DNA of 64,000 nucleotides from Alloacidobacterium sp035547425 (lineage in GTDB: Bacteria; Acidobacteriota; Terriglobia; Terriglobales; Acidobacteriaceae): NCBI GenBank assembly GCA_035547425.1, contig DASZUU010000029.1:65253-129252 (forward strand). The letters are read 5' to 3'. Shown in pieces: positions 45,152-53,726 of the stretch (the first letter of the stretch is position 1; every line of letters starts with the position of its first letter). Made by a program: the position numbers and the translations under genes. The notes below the pieces were generated by a model that saw nothing but the letters and a program-made list of their open reading frames with translations, ran no database searches and was not told the DNA's origin.

Positions 45152-45247
45152 ATGCTTTTCACGCCCTCCATCCTTGCCTGTCGAATGAGCTGTCGCTGTT
45201 GTTGCAGCGTTTGCGCATGCCGACAAGGGTGTAGGCACTGTCGATAG
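45152..45247 (+). CDS. Cysteine-rich leader peptide upstream of cysDNH
   Basis: The ORF has 31 codons from the ATG at 45152, or 20 codons from the ATG at 45185, and ends with TAG at 45245-45247. The C-terminal part reads MSCRCCCSVCACRQG followed by CRHCR: eight Cys in 20 residues, nine in 31. There is no clear Shine-Dalgarno, but the predicted transcription start falls at the first ATG. A hairpin around the stop codon (GATAG/CTATC, 45243-45260) and a terminator at 45282-45317 follow, 36 bases before cysD. GGGTG at 45227-45231 within the Cys codons could pair with CACCC at 45281-45285 to break the terminator. This is the expected layout of a cysteine attenuator for sulfate assimilation. Confidence 0.75.
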   Translation: MLFTPSILACRMSCRCCCSVCACRQGCRHCR

Positions 45248-45281
45248 AAATCCCACTATCCAGTCAGCTTAAGATACAGCC

Positions 45282-45317
45282 ACCCACGCCGGACATGAAA
45301 CAAAGCGTGGGTTTTTT
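45282..45317 (+). terminator. Attenuator terminator before cysD
   Basis: ACCCACGC (45282-45289) pairs with GCGTGGGT (45305-45312) around a 15-base loop, followed by an unbroken run of T to 45317. It lies 34 bases after the leader stop codon and 36 bases before the cysD start, so transcription of the operon must read through it. Confidence 0.85.
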
Positions 45318-45352
45318 CATGCCCGCCTCAAGATTCAGAATCAAGCAGGAAA

Positions 45353-46297
45353 ATGACCACAGCAGTCCACAATTCGTCTTACGCTGCCGAAGCGCTATCG
45401 GCGCGCCTTACCCATCTGCAATTGCTCGAAGCGGAAAGCATCCATATTATTCGTGAGGTTGCGTCCGAGTTTCAGAAGCCGGTGATGCTCTATTCCATCG
45501 GCAAAGATTCGTCAGTAATGCTGCGCCTGGCGCAAAAAGCTTTTTATCCGGGACCGATCCCTTTTCCGCTGCTTCACGTCGATACTGGTTACAAGTTTCG
45601 CGAGATGCTCGAATTCCGCGACTCGTATACGCGCGAGCTGGGTCTGAATCTAATTGTATGGCGCAACGAAGAGGCCTTGGCTGCTGGAGCAAATCCGGTG
45701 GCGCTGGGAACGCAGCGTTGCTGCGGGTTTCTGAAGACGCAGGCCCTGCTCGACGGACTGCGCGCGCATGGCTTCGATGCGGCCTTCGGTGGAGCGCGTC
45801 GTGATGAAGAACGCTCACGCGCGAAGGAACGCATTTTTTCTTTCCGCGACAGTGCCGGCCAATGGGACCCCAAAAACCAGCGTCCTGAATTGTGGAATCT
45901 CTATAACAGCCGCATCGGTCCCGGCGAAAGCATTCGCGTTTTCCCTCTTTCTAACTGGACGGAATTGGATATCTGGCACTACATCCATCTGGAAAACATT
46001 CCCATCGTGCCGCTTTACTTCGCCAAAGAGCGTCGTATGCTCGTGCGCGGAGACAGCCTCATTCCGGTGGAACAGTCGTTCGTAAAAGGGCTGCCCGGCG
46101 AAGAGCAATGGGTGCGTTGCCGCCTGCGTTCGCTGGGATGCAGCCCATGCACCGGCGCCATCCGCTCCGATGCCGATACACTTCCGAAGATTATTGCTGA
46201 ATTGATTTCGTTTCGTTCGTCAGAACGCGCCAACCGCATCATTGATCACGATCAGGACGGTTCCATGGAAATCAAAAAGCGCGAGGGGTACTTCTGA
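45353..46297 (+). CDS. cysD: Sulfate adenylyltransferase, small subunit
   Basis: The 314-residue protein is of the PP-loop ATP pyrophosphatase type. It has LEAESIHIIREVASEFQKPVMLYSIGKDSSVMLRLAQKAF at about 26-65, then FPLLHVDTGYKF, GGARRDEERSRAKERIFSFRD and the family end SMEIKKREGYF. With CysN it makes adenosine 5'-phosphosulfate from sulfate and ATP. Its TGA overlaps the cysN ATG by one base (TGATG), so translation is coupled. It is the first structural gene behind the Cys-rich leader and its terminator. Confidence 0.96.
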   Translation: MTTAVHNSSYAAEALSARLTHLQLLEAESIHIIREVASEFQKPVMLYSIGKDSSVMLRLAQKAFYPGPIPFPLLHVDTGYKFREMLEFRDSYTRELGLNLIVWRNEEALAAGANPVALGTQRCCGFLKTQALLDGLRAHGFDAAFGGARRDEERSRAKERIFSFRDSAGQWDPKNQRPELWNLYNSRIGPGESIRVFPLSNWTELDIWHYIHLENIPIVPLYFAKERRMLVRGDSLIPVEQSFVKGLPGEEQWVRCRLRSLGCSPCTGAIRSDADTLPKIIAELISFRSSERANRIIDHDQDGSMEIKKREGYF

Positions 46298-47934
46298 TGC
46301 CGCAGGAATCATTCGTGCTCGACGAACTTCGTGAATCGGCTGACTCGTTTGCTATTGAGGACTTCCTCGCTGCGGAGCAGCAGAAGGATTTGCTGCGATT
46401 TACTACCGCCGGCAGTGTCGACGATGGAAAGTCGACGCTGATTGGCCGCCTTCTTTATGATTCGCGCAGCGTATATGAGGATCAGGTCAGGGCAGTCACG
46501 CGCAGTCAGGGCAGCGACGCTTCCTCTATTGATTTCGCGCTGCTGACAGATGGCCTGCGGGCAGAGCGCGAGCAGGGAATCACGATCGATGTTGCCTACC
46601 GCTTCTTCGTCACAGCCAAGCGCAAATTCATCATTGCCGACACACCAGGCCATGAGCAGTACACCCGCAACATGGTCACAGGCGCCTCGACGGCTGAACT
46701 GGCCATCGTGCTTGTCGATGCGCGTAAGGGCATTCTTACACAGTCGCGCCGGCATGCTTTTATCTCCTCCTTGCTGGGCATTCGTCATGTTGTGGCTGCC
46801 ATCAACAAGATGGACCTTGTCGATTTCTCTGAAGAAGTGTTTGCGCAGCATCAGCGCGATCTGCAAGCGCTTGCCGACCGTCTGGAGATTCCTAATCTTC
46901 TCTGCATACCTATCAGCGCGCTCGACGGCGACAATGTTGTAACCGGCAGCAAGCGGACCCCGTGGTATTCCGGTCCGACACTGCTTGAGCATTTGGAATC
47001 TGTACCTGTTGCAGAACATCTACGGCAGGCAGCGTTTCGTCTCCCGGTGCAGCGCGTGATTCGCCCGAACCAGGACTTCCGTGGCTTTGCTGGGCAGATT
47101 GCTTCCGGTACCGTGCATCCCGGCGATGCCATCGTCGCGCTGCCTTCAGGCAGAAAAAGCCGCGTTAAAGCAATTCACACCTTCAATGGTGAACTGCCGG
47201 GTGCCGTTGCTCCGCAGTCGGTAACGCTGACGCTGGAAGACGAGCTTGATATCAGCCGCGGCGATCTGATCGCTCACGAGTCCAGCGCGCCACATGCCAC
47301 CGCATCATTTACCGCTTCGCTCGTATGGCTGCATGTCGATTCTTTCGCTGCAGGCAAAACGTATCTGTTAAAGCACGCCTCGCAAATCGTAAAGGCTCAT
47401 CTTCGATTGAAGCAGCGCCTCGATATCCAAACACTGGAGCATCATTCGGCAAACTCGCTGGCTTTGAATGAGATTGGCGAGGTCAGTGTTCGAACGAGCC
47501 GCCCGCTGATGGTCGATGCATATCGAGAAAATCGGATCACGGGCAGCTTTATCCTGATCGATCCTCAAAGCAACGCCACAGTAGGCGCGGGCATGATTCG
47601 CGGCGTTGAGCAATCGTCGAGCGAAGATACGGGCCTGCTCTTGCATCTGTCTCAGGCAGAGTTGATTCCCGCGCTGGAAGATCGTCTTCTGGACGATGGG
47701 GAAGACGTCGTCATTACCCGGGTCGATAAGCCGGAAGTTTGGCGTACGTTGCTGCATGCTGGCCTGATTGTTCTTGCTCCACAGACTGAAAACGCATTCT
47801 CGGAAGTTCTGATGATTGGCGCCGATGGCGAATTTTCAAAGCAGCCGTTGCCGGAACAGGCAAGTGTAGAAGTAATCCTGCAATTCATAAAGCAGATAAA
47901 GAAGAGGGAGGATCGGGATGAGCGTGAGTTCTGA
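46297..47934 (+). CDS. cysN: Sulfate adenylyltransferase, GTPase subunit, with degenerate C-terminal extension
   Basis: The protein has 545 residues. The GTPase domain has TAGSVDDGKSTLIGRLLYD (P-loop), ADTPGHEQYTRNMVTGAS and AINKMDL, and EF-Tu-like barrels continue to about 430. It powers APS formation by CysD. The last 115 residues are unusual. They look like the APS kinase domain of CysNC fusions (ALEDRLLDDGEDVVI, LLHAGLIVLAP, EVILQFIKQI) but shortened and without the Walker A motif, so kinase activity is not expected. That fits the neighbouring CysH, which carries the Cys residues of APS reductases and would not need PAPS. The 3' end overlaps cysH by 17 bases. Confidence 0.93.
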   Translation: MPQESFVLDELRESADSFAIEDFLAAEQQKDLLRFTTAGSVDDGKSTLIGRLLYDSRSVYEDQVRAVTRSQGSDASSIDFALLTDGLRAEREQGITIDVAYRFFVTAKRKFIIADTPGHEQYTRNMVTGASTAELAIVLVDARKGILTQSRRHAFISSLLGIRHVVAAINKMDLVDFSEEVFAQHQRDLQALADRLEIPNLLCIPISALDGDNVVTGSKRTPWYSGPTLLEHLESVPVAEHLRQAAFRLPVQRVIRPNQDFRGFAGQIASGTVHPGDAIVALPSGRKSRVKAIHTFNGELPGAVAPQSVTLTLEDELDISRGDLIAHESSAPHATASFTASLVWLHVDSFAAGKTYLLKHASQIVKAHLRLKQRLDIQTLEHHSANSLALNEIGEVSVRTSRPLMVDAYRENRITGSFILIDPQSNATVGAGMIRGVEQSSSEDTGLLLHLSQAELIPALEDRLLDDGEDVVITRVDKPEVWRTLLHAGLIVLAPQTENAFSEVLMIGADGEFSKQPLPEQASVEVILQFIKQIKKREDRDEREF

Positions 47935-48622
47935 AGCGGGCGCGGCCATCGTGCCCGGCCTTGAAGAAAAAGTAATCGCAGCGCGCACGCTCATTACAGA
48001 TCATGTGAAGGGCTCGCCGGACGAATGTGTCACTTGCAGCTTCCAGGCAGAAGACATGATCGTGCTGCAAATTGTGCGCGAGATTTACCCCAATGTGCCC
48101 GTGCTTTTTCTCGATACGGGATATCACTTCGCGGAAACTTACAGCTACCGCGATCAGATGGCAGCCGCGTGGAACCTGAATCTCATCAACCTGAAGCCGC
48201 GTCAGACTGTGGCCGAGCAGGAATCGCAATTCGGTATTCTGCATCAGGCTGCTCCTGATCAATGCTGCAAGCTCCGCAAAGTAGAGCCTCTGTTTGCCGC
48301 GCTTGCTGACTATGCTACCTGGTTTACCGGCATGCGGCGCGAACAGGCGAAAACCCGCGCGCAAATGCAGGCGCTCGATCACTTCATTTTGCCGAATGGA
48401 AAACAGCTGTTGAAAATCAGCCCGCTTGCTGACTGGACCACGCGCGATGTCTGGTATTACGCGCAGCAGCATGGCATTCCGCTGCTTCCTCTTTACGACA
48501 AGGGATATTCAAGCATCGGTTGCGAGCCTTGCACCAGCTTGCCGTCCGATCCCAACGATCCGCGGTCAGGCCGTTGGTCCGGCCGCAAACAAGAGTGCGG
48601 TATTCACATTCAGGCGCAGTAG
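47918..48622 (+). CDS. cysH: Assimilatory adenylyl-sulfate (APS) reductase
   Basis: The 234-residue protein belongs to the PAPS/APS reductase family. Cys116-Cys117 (DQCCKLRKVEPL) and Cys202/Cys205 (GCEPCTSLP) are the four ligands of the [4Fe-4S] cluster found in APS-type enzymes. Cys227 in QECGIH is the catalytic thiol. It reduces APS to sulfite and AMP with thioredoxin. GGAGGATCG precedes the ATG inside the cysN end, a 17-base overlap. It completes the sulfate-to-sulfite part of the pathway. Sulfite reductase is not in the window. Confidence 0.94.
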   Translation: MSVSSEAGAAIVPGLEEKVIAARTLITDHVKGSPDECVTCSFQAEDMIVLQIVREIYPNVPVLFLDTGYHFAETYSYRDQMAAAWNLNLINLKPRQTVAEQESQFGILHQAAPDQCCKLRKVEPLFAALADYATWFTGMRREQAKTRAQMQALDHFILPNGKQLLKISPLADWTTRDVWYYAQQHGIPLLPLYDKGYSSIGCEPCTSLPSDPNDPRSGRWSGRKQECGIHIQAQ

Positions 48623-48637
48623 CAAGTCAGGAATTTT

Positions 48638-49480
48638 ATGGAACTCGCCATCGGTTTTTTTATCGCGTTCGCCATTGCGGTTACAGGAGTAGGCGCAGGT
48701 ACGATTACTGCTCCCATCCTCGTGCTCTTTTTGCATGTGCCGCTCGCGCTTGCCGTTGGCACTGCTCTTGTGTATTCAGCGATTGTAAAGCTGATCGTAG
48801 TTCCCATTCAGATTTTGCGGAAGCAGGTAAATTATCGCGCTGTGGGTTATATGCTTCTGGGCGGTTTGCCTGGAGTCATCCTTGGTGTGTGGCTTTTCCG
48901 CCGTGTAGTACAGCGCGGACACGAAAGCATTCTCTACGCCGCCCTTGGCAGCATCATCGTCGTCTCTTCAGCCTGGCACCTGTACAAAACCTATCGTCAT
49001 AAGAAGTTCGCTCAACCCGAGCGCAATCGCCTGCGTTGGCTGGCTGCGCTCATGTTGCCGATTGGCGCGGAAGTGGGTTTCTCCTCCTCAGGCGCCGGTG
49101 CTCTTGGCACCATTGCTCTGCTGGGACTTACAACACTAAGTTCTGCGCAGATTGTCGGAACCGATCTCACCTTCGGACTCTGCCTCTCGCTGGTAGGCGG
49201 CGGCCTGCACCTGCTCAGTCAGGATTTGAATTCGGCCCTGTTGTTGAAGCTGCTTGCAGGTGGAATTTTAGGAGCCGTTGCCGGAAGCATGGCTGCTCCG
49301 CGTCTTCCCAATCAAAAGCTGCGATTAGTTTTGACCGCATGGTTATTGATGATCGGCATGCAGTTCTGCTATCAGGCCGTTCATCTGCATATTGGCGCGC
49401 AATCGCAGGTAAAACGGCTTGCCGCGACCACATCTGTGCAGCATGCTCTCCTTCATCTCCCTGAAACTCTAAAACAATAG
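48638..49480 (+). CDS. TauE/SafE-family membrane permease
   Basis: The 280-residue protein has about eight hydrophobic segments, beginning MELAIGFFIAFAIAVTGVGAGTITAPILVLFL. Two TauE/SafE repeats are seen, with GVGAGTITAP near residue 17 and a GFSSSGAGALGTIALL-type repeat near 146. Family members move sulfite, sulfonates or related anions across the inner membrane. It starts 15 bases after cysH and is the last gene of the cys operon. It could export excess sulfite or, as proposed for some relatives, import sulfate. The direction cannot be told. Confidence 0.88.
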   Translation: MELAIGFFIAFAIAVTGVGAGTITAPILVLFLHVPLALAVGTALVYSAIVKLIVVPIQILRKQVNYRAVGYMLLGGLPGVILGVWLFRRVVQRGHESILYAALGSIIVVSSAWHLYKTYRHKKFAQPERNRLRWLAALMLPIGAEVGFSSSGAGALGTIALLGLTTLSSAQIVGTDLTFGLCLSLVGGGLHLLSQDLNSALLLKLLAGGILGAVAGSMAAPRLPNQKLRLVLTAWLLMIGMQFCYQAVHLHIGAQSQVKRLAATTSVQHALLHLPETLKQ

Positions 49481-49549
49481 CGCATCCCGCATATTCTTCT
49501 GCATACTTGTTCCGGAGACTTTTAAAGAATATTTCCGGAGCGAATCCAT

Positions 49550-50908
49550 TTGAAGAAACCGGCAAACTACTTCCTGCTCGCTGTCATTTTTGCTCTTTTT
49601 ATTCCTGTCCATGCGCAGAATGCAGTGGATTTGAAGCCGAGCCCGCAACAGGTTGCATGGCAGGACCTTGAGATTGGAGTGATCATTCACTTCGGCACAA
49701 ATACCTTTCTCGACCGCGAATGGGGAGACGGCACCGCCGATCCAAAAGTATTCAATCCTGCGCATGTAGACACCGACCAGTGGATGAAGGCTGTGAAAGC
49801 AGCCGGAGCGAAATATGCGGTGATGGTGGCCAAGCACCACGATGGATTTACGCTTTGGCCCAGCGGGCAAACCGATTACGGCGTAAAAAGCAGCCCCTGG
49901 ATGGACGGCAAAGGCGATTTAGTGCGCATGGTCGCGGAATCGGCGCGCGCGAACGGATTGAAGTTCGGCGTCTATCTCTCGCCGTGGGATCGGCATGAGC
50001 CAAAATACAAGGATCCCAAAGCATACGACGAGTATTACCTCAAGCAGCTTGACGAGCTCGCTACAAGTTACGGTGATCTGGTCGAGTTCTGGTTGGATGG
50101 AGCTGGAAGCGCGGGACGTCAATATGATTTCGATCGCATCATCCGTGAGCTGCGTACCTATCAGCCGAACACAATGGTCTTTGCGGATGTTTCACTTTTT
50201 AAATACGCCGACTTGCGCTGGGTAGGCACGGAGAGCGGCGCTATTGCATACGAGAATTGGAACGTCATCGATCGTGCAGGATATCTCCGCTGGCGTCCCA
50301 TCGAGGCCGACACTCCGCTCCATAAGCTGCATTGGTTCTGGCATCCGAATGATGAATCTACACTCAAAAGCGTCGATGAGTTAGTCGAGGTGTACAACAA
50401 CACTGTCGGTCATGGCGGTCAGCTGATGCTTGGAGTCGCTCCCGATAACACTGGCCGGTTGCCCGAAGCAGATGTGAAGCGCTTGCAGGAATTCGGCGAT
50501 GCAATCCGCAAACTGTATAGCCACAATTTAGTTGTCGAAGAGCATGGACGAGCGGCATCCCCGGAGGAATCGGCTGCGCTCGACAATGATCCCGATACAT
50601 TTTGGTCAGCTCCCGCAAATTCTCATCACGCGATTTTGGAAGTCAGTTTTCCCAGGCCGGTAACTTTCGATCGCGCTCTCACCATGGAATGGCTGAATGA
50701 TGGGCAGCACGTCGAAAAATATGCGATTGAAATTTACAAGAATGGCGTGTGGCAGCGCGTAGCCGAAGCGCAAGCCATAGGCCACAAGAAGATTGATATT
50801 TTTTCGGCAGTAACGGCGCAGCGTGTGCGCCTCAATCTGCTGTCTACCAGCAGCGAAGCGCACATACGCGAGTTCCAGCTATTTTCGAACAACGCGAATC
50901 GACGATGA
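49550..50908 (+). CDS. GH29 alpha-L-fucosidase with C-terminal beta-sandwich
   Basis: With a TTG start at 49550 (GGAG 9 bases before) the product has 452 residues and a signal peptide (NYFLLAVIFALFIPVHAQ). The GH29 barrel has DLEIGVIIHFGTNTF, VAKHHDGFTLWPS and FGVYLSPWDRH. The nucleophile is Asp183 in VEFWLDGAG, the pattern of the more selective GH29-B branch that includes alpha-1,3/4-fucosidases. The last 110 residues (AALDNDPDTFWSAP to REFQLFS) look like an F5/8-type carbohydrate-binding domain. Its 3' end overlaps the convergent GH3 gene by 30 bases. It lies just after the cys operon, with a 69-base gap. Confidence 0.88.
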   Translation: MKKPANYFLLAVIFALFIPVHAQNAVDLKPSPQQVAWQDLEIGVIIHFGTNTFLDREWGDGTADPKVFNPAHVDTDQWMKAVKAAGAKYAVMVAKHHDGFTLWPSGQTDYGVKSSPWMDGKGDLVRMVAESARANGLKFGVYLSPWDRHEPKYKDPKAYDEYYLKQLDELATSYGDLVEFWLDGAGSAGRQYDFDRIIRELRTYQPNTMVFADVSLFKYADLRWVGTESGAIAYENWNVIDRAGYLRWRPIEADTPLHKLHWFWHPNDESTLKSVDELVEVYNNTVGHGGQLMLGVAPDNTGRLPEADVKRLQEFGDAIRKLYSHNLVVEEHGRAASPEESAALDNDPDTFWSAPANSHHAILEVSFPRPVTFDRALTMEWLNDGQHVEKYAIEIYKNGVWQRVAEAQAIGHKKIDIFSAVTAQRVRLNLLSTSSEAHIREFQLFSNNANRR

Positions 50909-53623
50909 TCCGGATGCGCCAATTGCTTCGTCGATTTTCTCGTTTCCTGTGATCGTCAGCGGCTGTTCCACTCCGGCGGATGTATCGCCGGGCTGAGCGC
51001 CGCCGACAAATACCTTGTAATCTCCAGCCGTGACCGCGCGCTGTCCATGCGCATCCACCAGGCTCAAGCCGCGCGGGTCCACGTCAAATGCAACATGGCC
51101 CACCTGGTGCGGCTCCAGATGCAGGCGCGTAAATCCTGCCAGCCAATGATTCGGATTGCCTGAACCGGCCGGCGGCGTGATATAAAGCTCGGCGACTTCA
51201 TCACCAGCAATTGCGCCCGTATTTTCTACATCCGCAGTGACGTGCAGGATATTTCCTGCATTCAATTTCGGCGACGAAAGCTTCAGATTCTTATAAGTAA
51301 AGGTCGTATAGCTCAGTCCATATCCAAAGCCGAAGAGCGGCTTCTGGCGGAAGTAACGATAGGTGCGTCCTTCCATTGCGTAGTTATCAAAGGCGGGCAG
51401 TTGATCGACTGACTGGTAAAAAGTAACCGGCAATCTTCCCGCGGGATTTGCCGCTCCCGTCAATACATCGGCAATCGCTGTGCCGCCGGCTTGTCCCGGA
51501 TACCACGCTTCGAGGATCGCATCGGCATGCTGTTGCGCCCAATCTACGGCGAGCGCGCTGCCGTTGAGCAATACCACAATCAGCGGCTTGTTTGTTGCTG
51601 CCAGTGCTTGCAATAGATCACGCTGTACGGCGGGCAATGCGATGTCCGTGCGATCGCCGCCTGAAAATCCGGGAACATGCACCGGCATTTCTTCGCCTTC
51701 CACTTCAGGCGATAGCCCAACAAAAGCGACGACAACATCAGCCTGATTGGCTACTTGAATCGCCTGTTGGCGCAGCTGTTCTGCATCGGGCTTCCACTTC
51801 AGCCGGATCCCGGCGCCATAATCAGAGCCCGTGCGCGAATATTCCAGCTTGAACGGGTGCGGCTTGGCATCGCTAAAGTGAACAGTAAAGGTCAGAGGCT
51901 TTCCCTGATCGTGTGGATCGTTGCTGGCGTCGCTTGCCACTTCCTTCCCGTCAAAGAAAACGCTGTAGGCATACGTAGAATCGCAATGCGGTTCACAGCC
52001 GGCATGGTCAACAGTAAAAGAAACATCGCCGGAAGCGAGCGGTTGAAAGCTTCCGCTCCAGCGCACGCTGAAGCTCTTGGCCCCCTGAACAGGGAGCGGC
52101 ACCACTCGGTTCCAATCAAAATCGATGCGGGCATCTTTCCGCGTCGTTGCCGTGCCGCTGAAGTTTGCATTGGCAAAATATTCAGCCGTCAAGCCTCCCG
52201 CATTTCCATCCTTATCAAGGAATACGCTGCTCGGCACAATCACCGGCATCTCTGCTACCAAAGGCGATCCTTGCGAAAACAGGACCTTGGCGCCTTTGTC
52301 TCCAAACTTTGCCTGCAAACCGGCAAGCGGCGTCACCGGATGCTCAGGAATGCCATTGTAGTTCCCCTCAAGCACCGTCAGGGAATCAGCATTCGGGCCA
52401 ATCACCGCAACCGTCTTCACCGAATCGGAAAGTGGCAAAGTCTTATGGTCATTCTTGAGAAGAACAATCGCCTCGCGTGCTGCCTGCAGCGCCAGTTCAG
52501 CGTGAGCAGGAGTCGCGTTTTCGCTGGGAGCAATTTGCGAATACGCATTCGACCCCTGAGGGTCAAAAAGTCCCAGCTTGAATCTTGCTGTGAACAGGCG
52601 CGAAACAGCCTGGTTGATAGCCCCTTCGTCAATCAAGCCCTGGTGTACTGCATCCACTAGCGCTGCATATTCGGTGCCGCAGCTTAGATCAGTTCCGGCT
52701 TTCACAGCCGCTGCCGAAGCATGCGCTGCATCCTGAGAAAAATGATGGCCGTTATCGCTGAAGAAATCGCTGATAGCGCCGCAATCGGAGACAACGTAGC
52801 CGTGGAATTGCCATTCATTTCGCAGAATCTTTCCCAGCAGATCGTCATTGCCGCATGCAGGCGAACCGTGAACGCTGTTGTATGCGCACATAATCGAATC
52901 GGCCTTTGCATCCACCATGGCCATGCGAAATGCCGGCAGGTAGGTGTCTTCCACATCGTGCGGTGAAGGCTCGATATTTGCCGAGTGGCGCGTCGATTCG
53001 GGCCCGCTGTGCACTGCATAGTGTTTCGCAGTAGCTATGGTCTTGAAGACCTTCGGATCGTCACCCTGCAATCCTCGAATGAAGGCGGCGCCCATCTGGC
53101 CCGTCAGATAAGGGTCTTCTCCATAGGTTTCCTGCCCGCGACCCCAGCGCGGATCGCGAAAGATATTGATGTTTGGAGACCAGAAGTCCAGTCCGCGATA
53201 GATGCTGTGATCGCCCTCAGCCTGCGCCTGGTTAAATTTTGCTCGGGCCTCGGTGGAAATCGTGTCCGCAACCTTATGCTCCAGGTTTGTATCCCACGTT
53301 GCTGCCAGGCCGATTGCCTGTGGAAAGACGGTGGCATATCCCGCGCGAGCTACCCCATGAAGCGCTTCACTCCACCAGTCGTAGTCAGGCACTTGCAGCC
53401 TTGGAATGGCAACCGCATGGTTCTGCATCTGCGAAACTTTTTCTTCCAGCGTCATGCGCGAAACCAGGTCTGCCACCCGTTTTTCCGTGGGCTGAGATGG
53501 ATCGAGATAAATAGGTTTTACTGGAGTAGACTGACAGAAACCTTGCGCTGTAAACGCTAGAATGGCCAAGCCGAAAAACGAAAAAACACTTGCGTATATC
53601 GAGCGGGTTTTCATAAGTTTCAA
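50879..53623 (-). CDS. GH3 glycosidase with inserted PA14 domain
   Basis: The 914-residue protein has a signal peptide (FSFFGLAILAFTAQGFCQ). The GH3 TIM barrel has EALHGVARAGYATVFPQAIGLAATWD, ETYGEDPYLTGQM and the nucleophile Asp280 in YVVSDCGAISD. The second GH3 domain begins near 385 (AREAIVLLKNDHKTLPL) and is interrupted at about 490-640 by a PA14-type module (GLTAEYFANANFSG, DHAGCEPHCDSTYAY). A fibronectin-III-like domain closes the protein. The SDCGAI pattern is usual in GH3 beta-xylosidases and arabinofuranosidases, so a pentoside is more likely than a glucoside. The gene diverges from lutA. Confidence 0.9.
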   Translation of the reverse strand: MKLMKTRSIYASVFSFFGLAILAFTAQGFCQSTPVKPIYLDPSQPTEKRVADLVSRMTLEEKVSQMQNHAVAIPRLQVPDYDWWSEALHGVARAGYATVFPQAIGLAATWDTNLEHKVADTISTEARAKFNQAQAEGDHSIYRGLDFWSPNINIFRDPRWGRGQETYGEDPYLTGQMGAAFIRGLQGDDPKVFKTIATAKHYAVHSGPESTRHSANIEPSPHDVEDTYLPAFRMAMVDAKADSIMCAYNSVHGSPACGNDDLLGKILRNEWQFHGYVVSDCGAISDFFSDNGHHFSQDAAHASAAAVKAGTDLSCGTEYAALVDAVHQGLIDEGAINQAVSRLFTARFKLGLFDPQGSNAYSQIAPSENATPAHAELALQAAREAIVLLKNDHKTLPLSDSVKTVAVIGPNADSLTVLEGNYNGIPEHPVTPLAGLQAKFGDKGAKVLFSQGSPLVAEMPVIVPSSVFLDKDGNAGGLTAEYFANANFSGTATTRKDARIDFDWNRVVPLPVQGAKSFSVRWSGSFQPLASGDVSFTVDHAGCEPHCDSTYAYSVFFDGKEVASDASNDPHDQGKPLTFTVHFSDAKPHPFKLEYSRTGSDYGAGIRLKWKPDAEQLRQQAIQVANQADVVVAFVGLSPEVEGEEMPVHVPGFSGGDRTDIALPAVQRDLLQALAATNKPLIVVLLNGSALAVDWAQQHADAILEAWYPGQAGGTAIADVLTGAANPAGRLPVTFYQSVDQLPAFDNYAMEGRTYRYFRQKPLFGFGYGLSYTTFTYKNLKLSSPKLNAGNILHVTADVENTGAIAGDEVAELYITPPAGSGNPNHWLAGFTRLHLEPHQVGHVAFDVDPRGLSLVDAHGQRAVTAGDYKVFVGGAQPGDTSAGVEQPLTITGNEKIDEAIGASGSSSIRVVRK

Positions 53624-53726
53624 TTACAACTTCCCGCACCAGTGTACAGATGTATAAGGGTTAGTAAAGCGATTTTCTTAATTTTTATTTCCTGAATGGT
53701 AGTTGCCGGGAACGAGAGGAATCGGA

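Noticed and set aside
49510..49540. Direct repeat TTCCGGAG twice before the GH29 gene at 49550
   Set aside because: Eight-base repeats of this composition are expected by chance, and one copy doubles as the ribosome site.
51755..52660. 301-residue plus-strand ORF inside the GH3 gene
   Set aside because: Antisense to a clear GH3 coding sequence, with composition of a shadow frame (many Arg, Ser, Cys) and no family motif.
53640..53700. TGTACA-like half-sites between the GH3 gene and lutA as a GntR operator
   Set aside because: Only loose resemblance to the hydroxyproline elements; the AATGTATTC and TTGTA blocks are absent.
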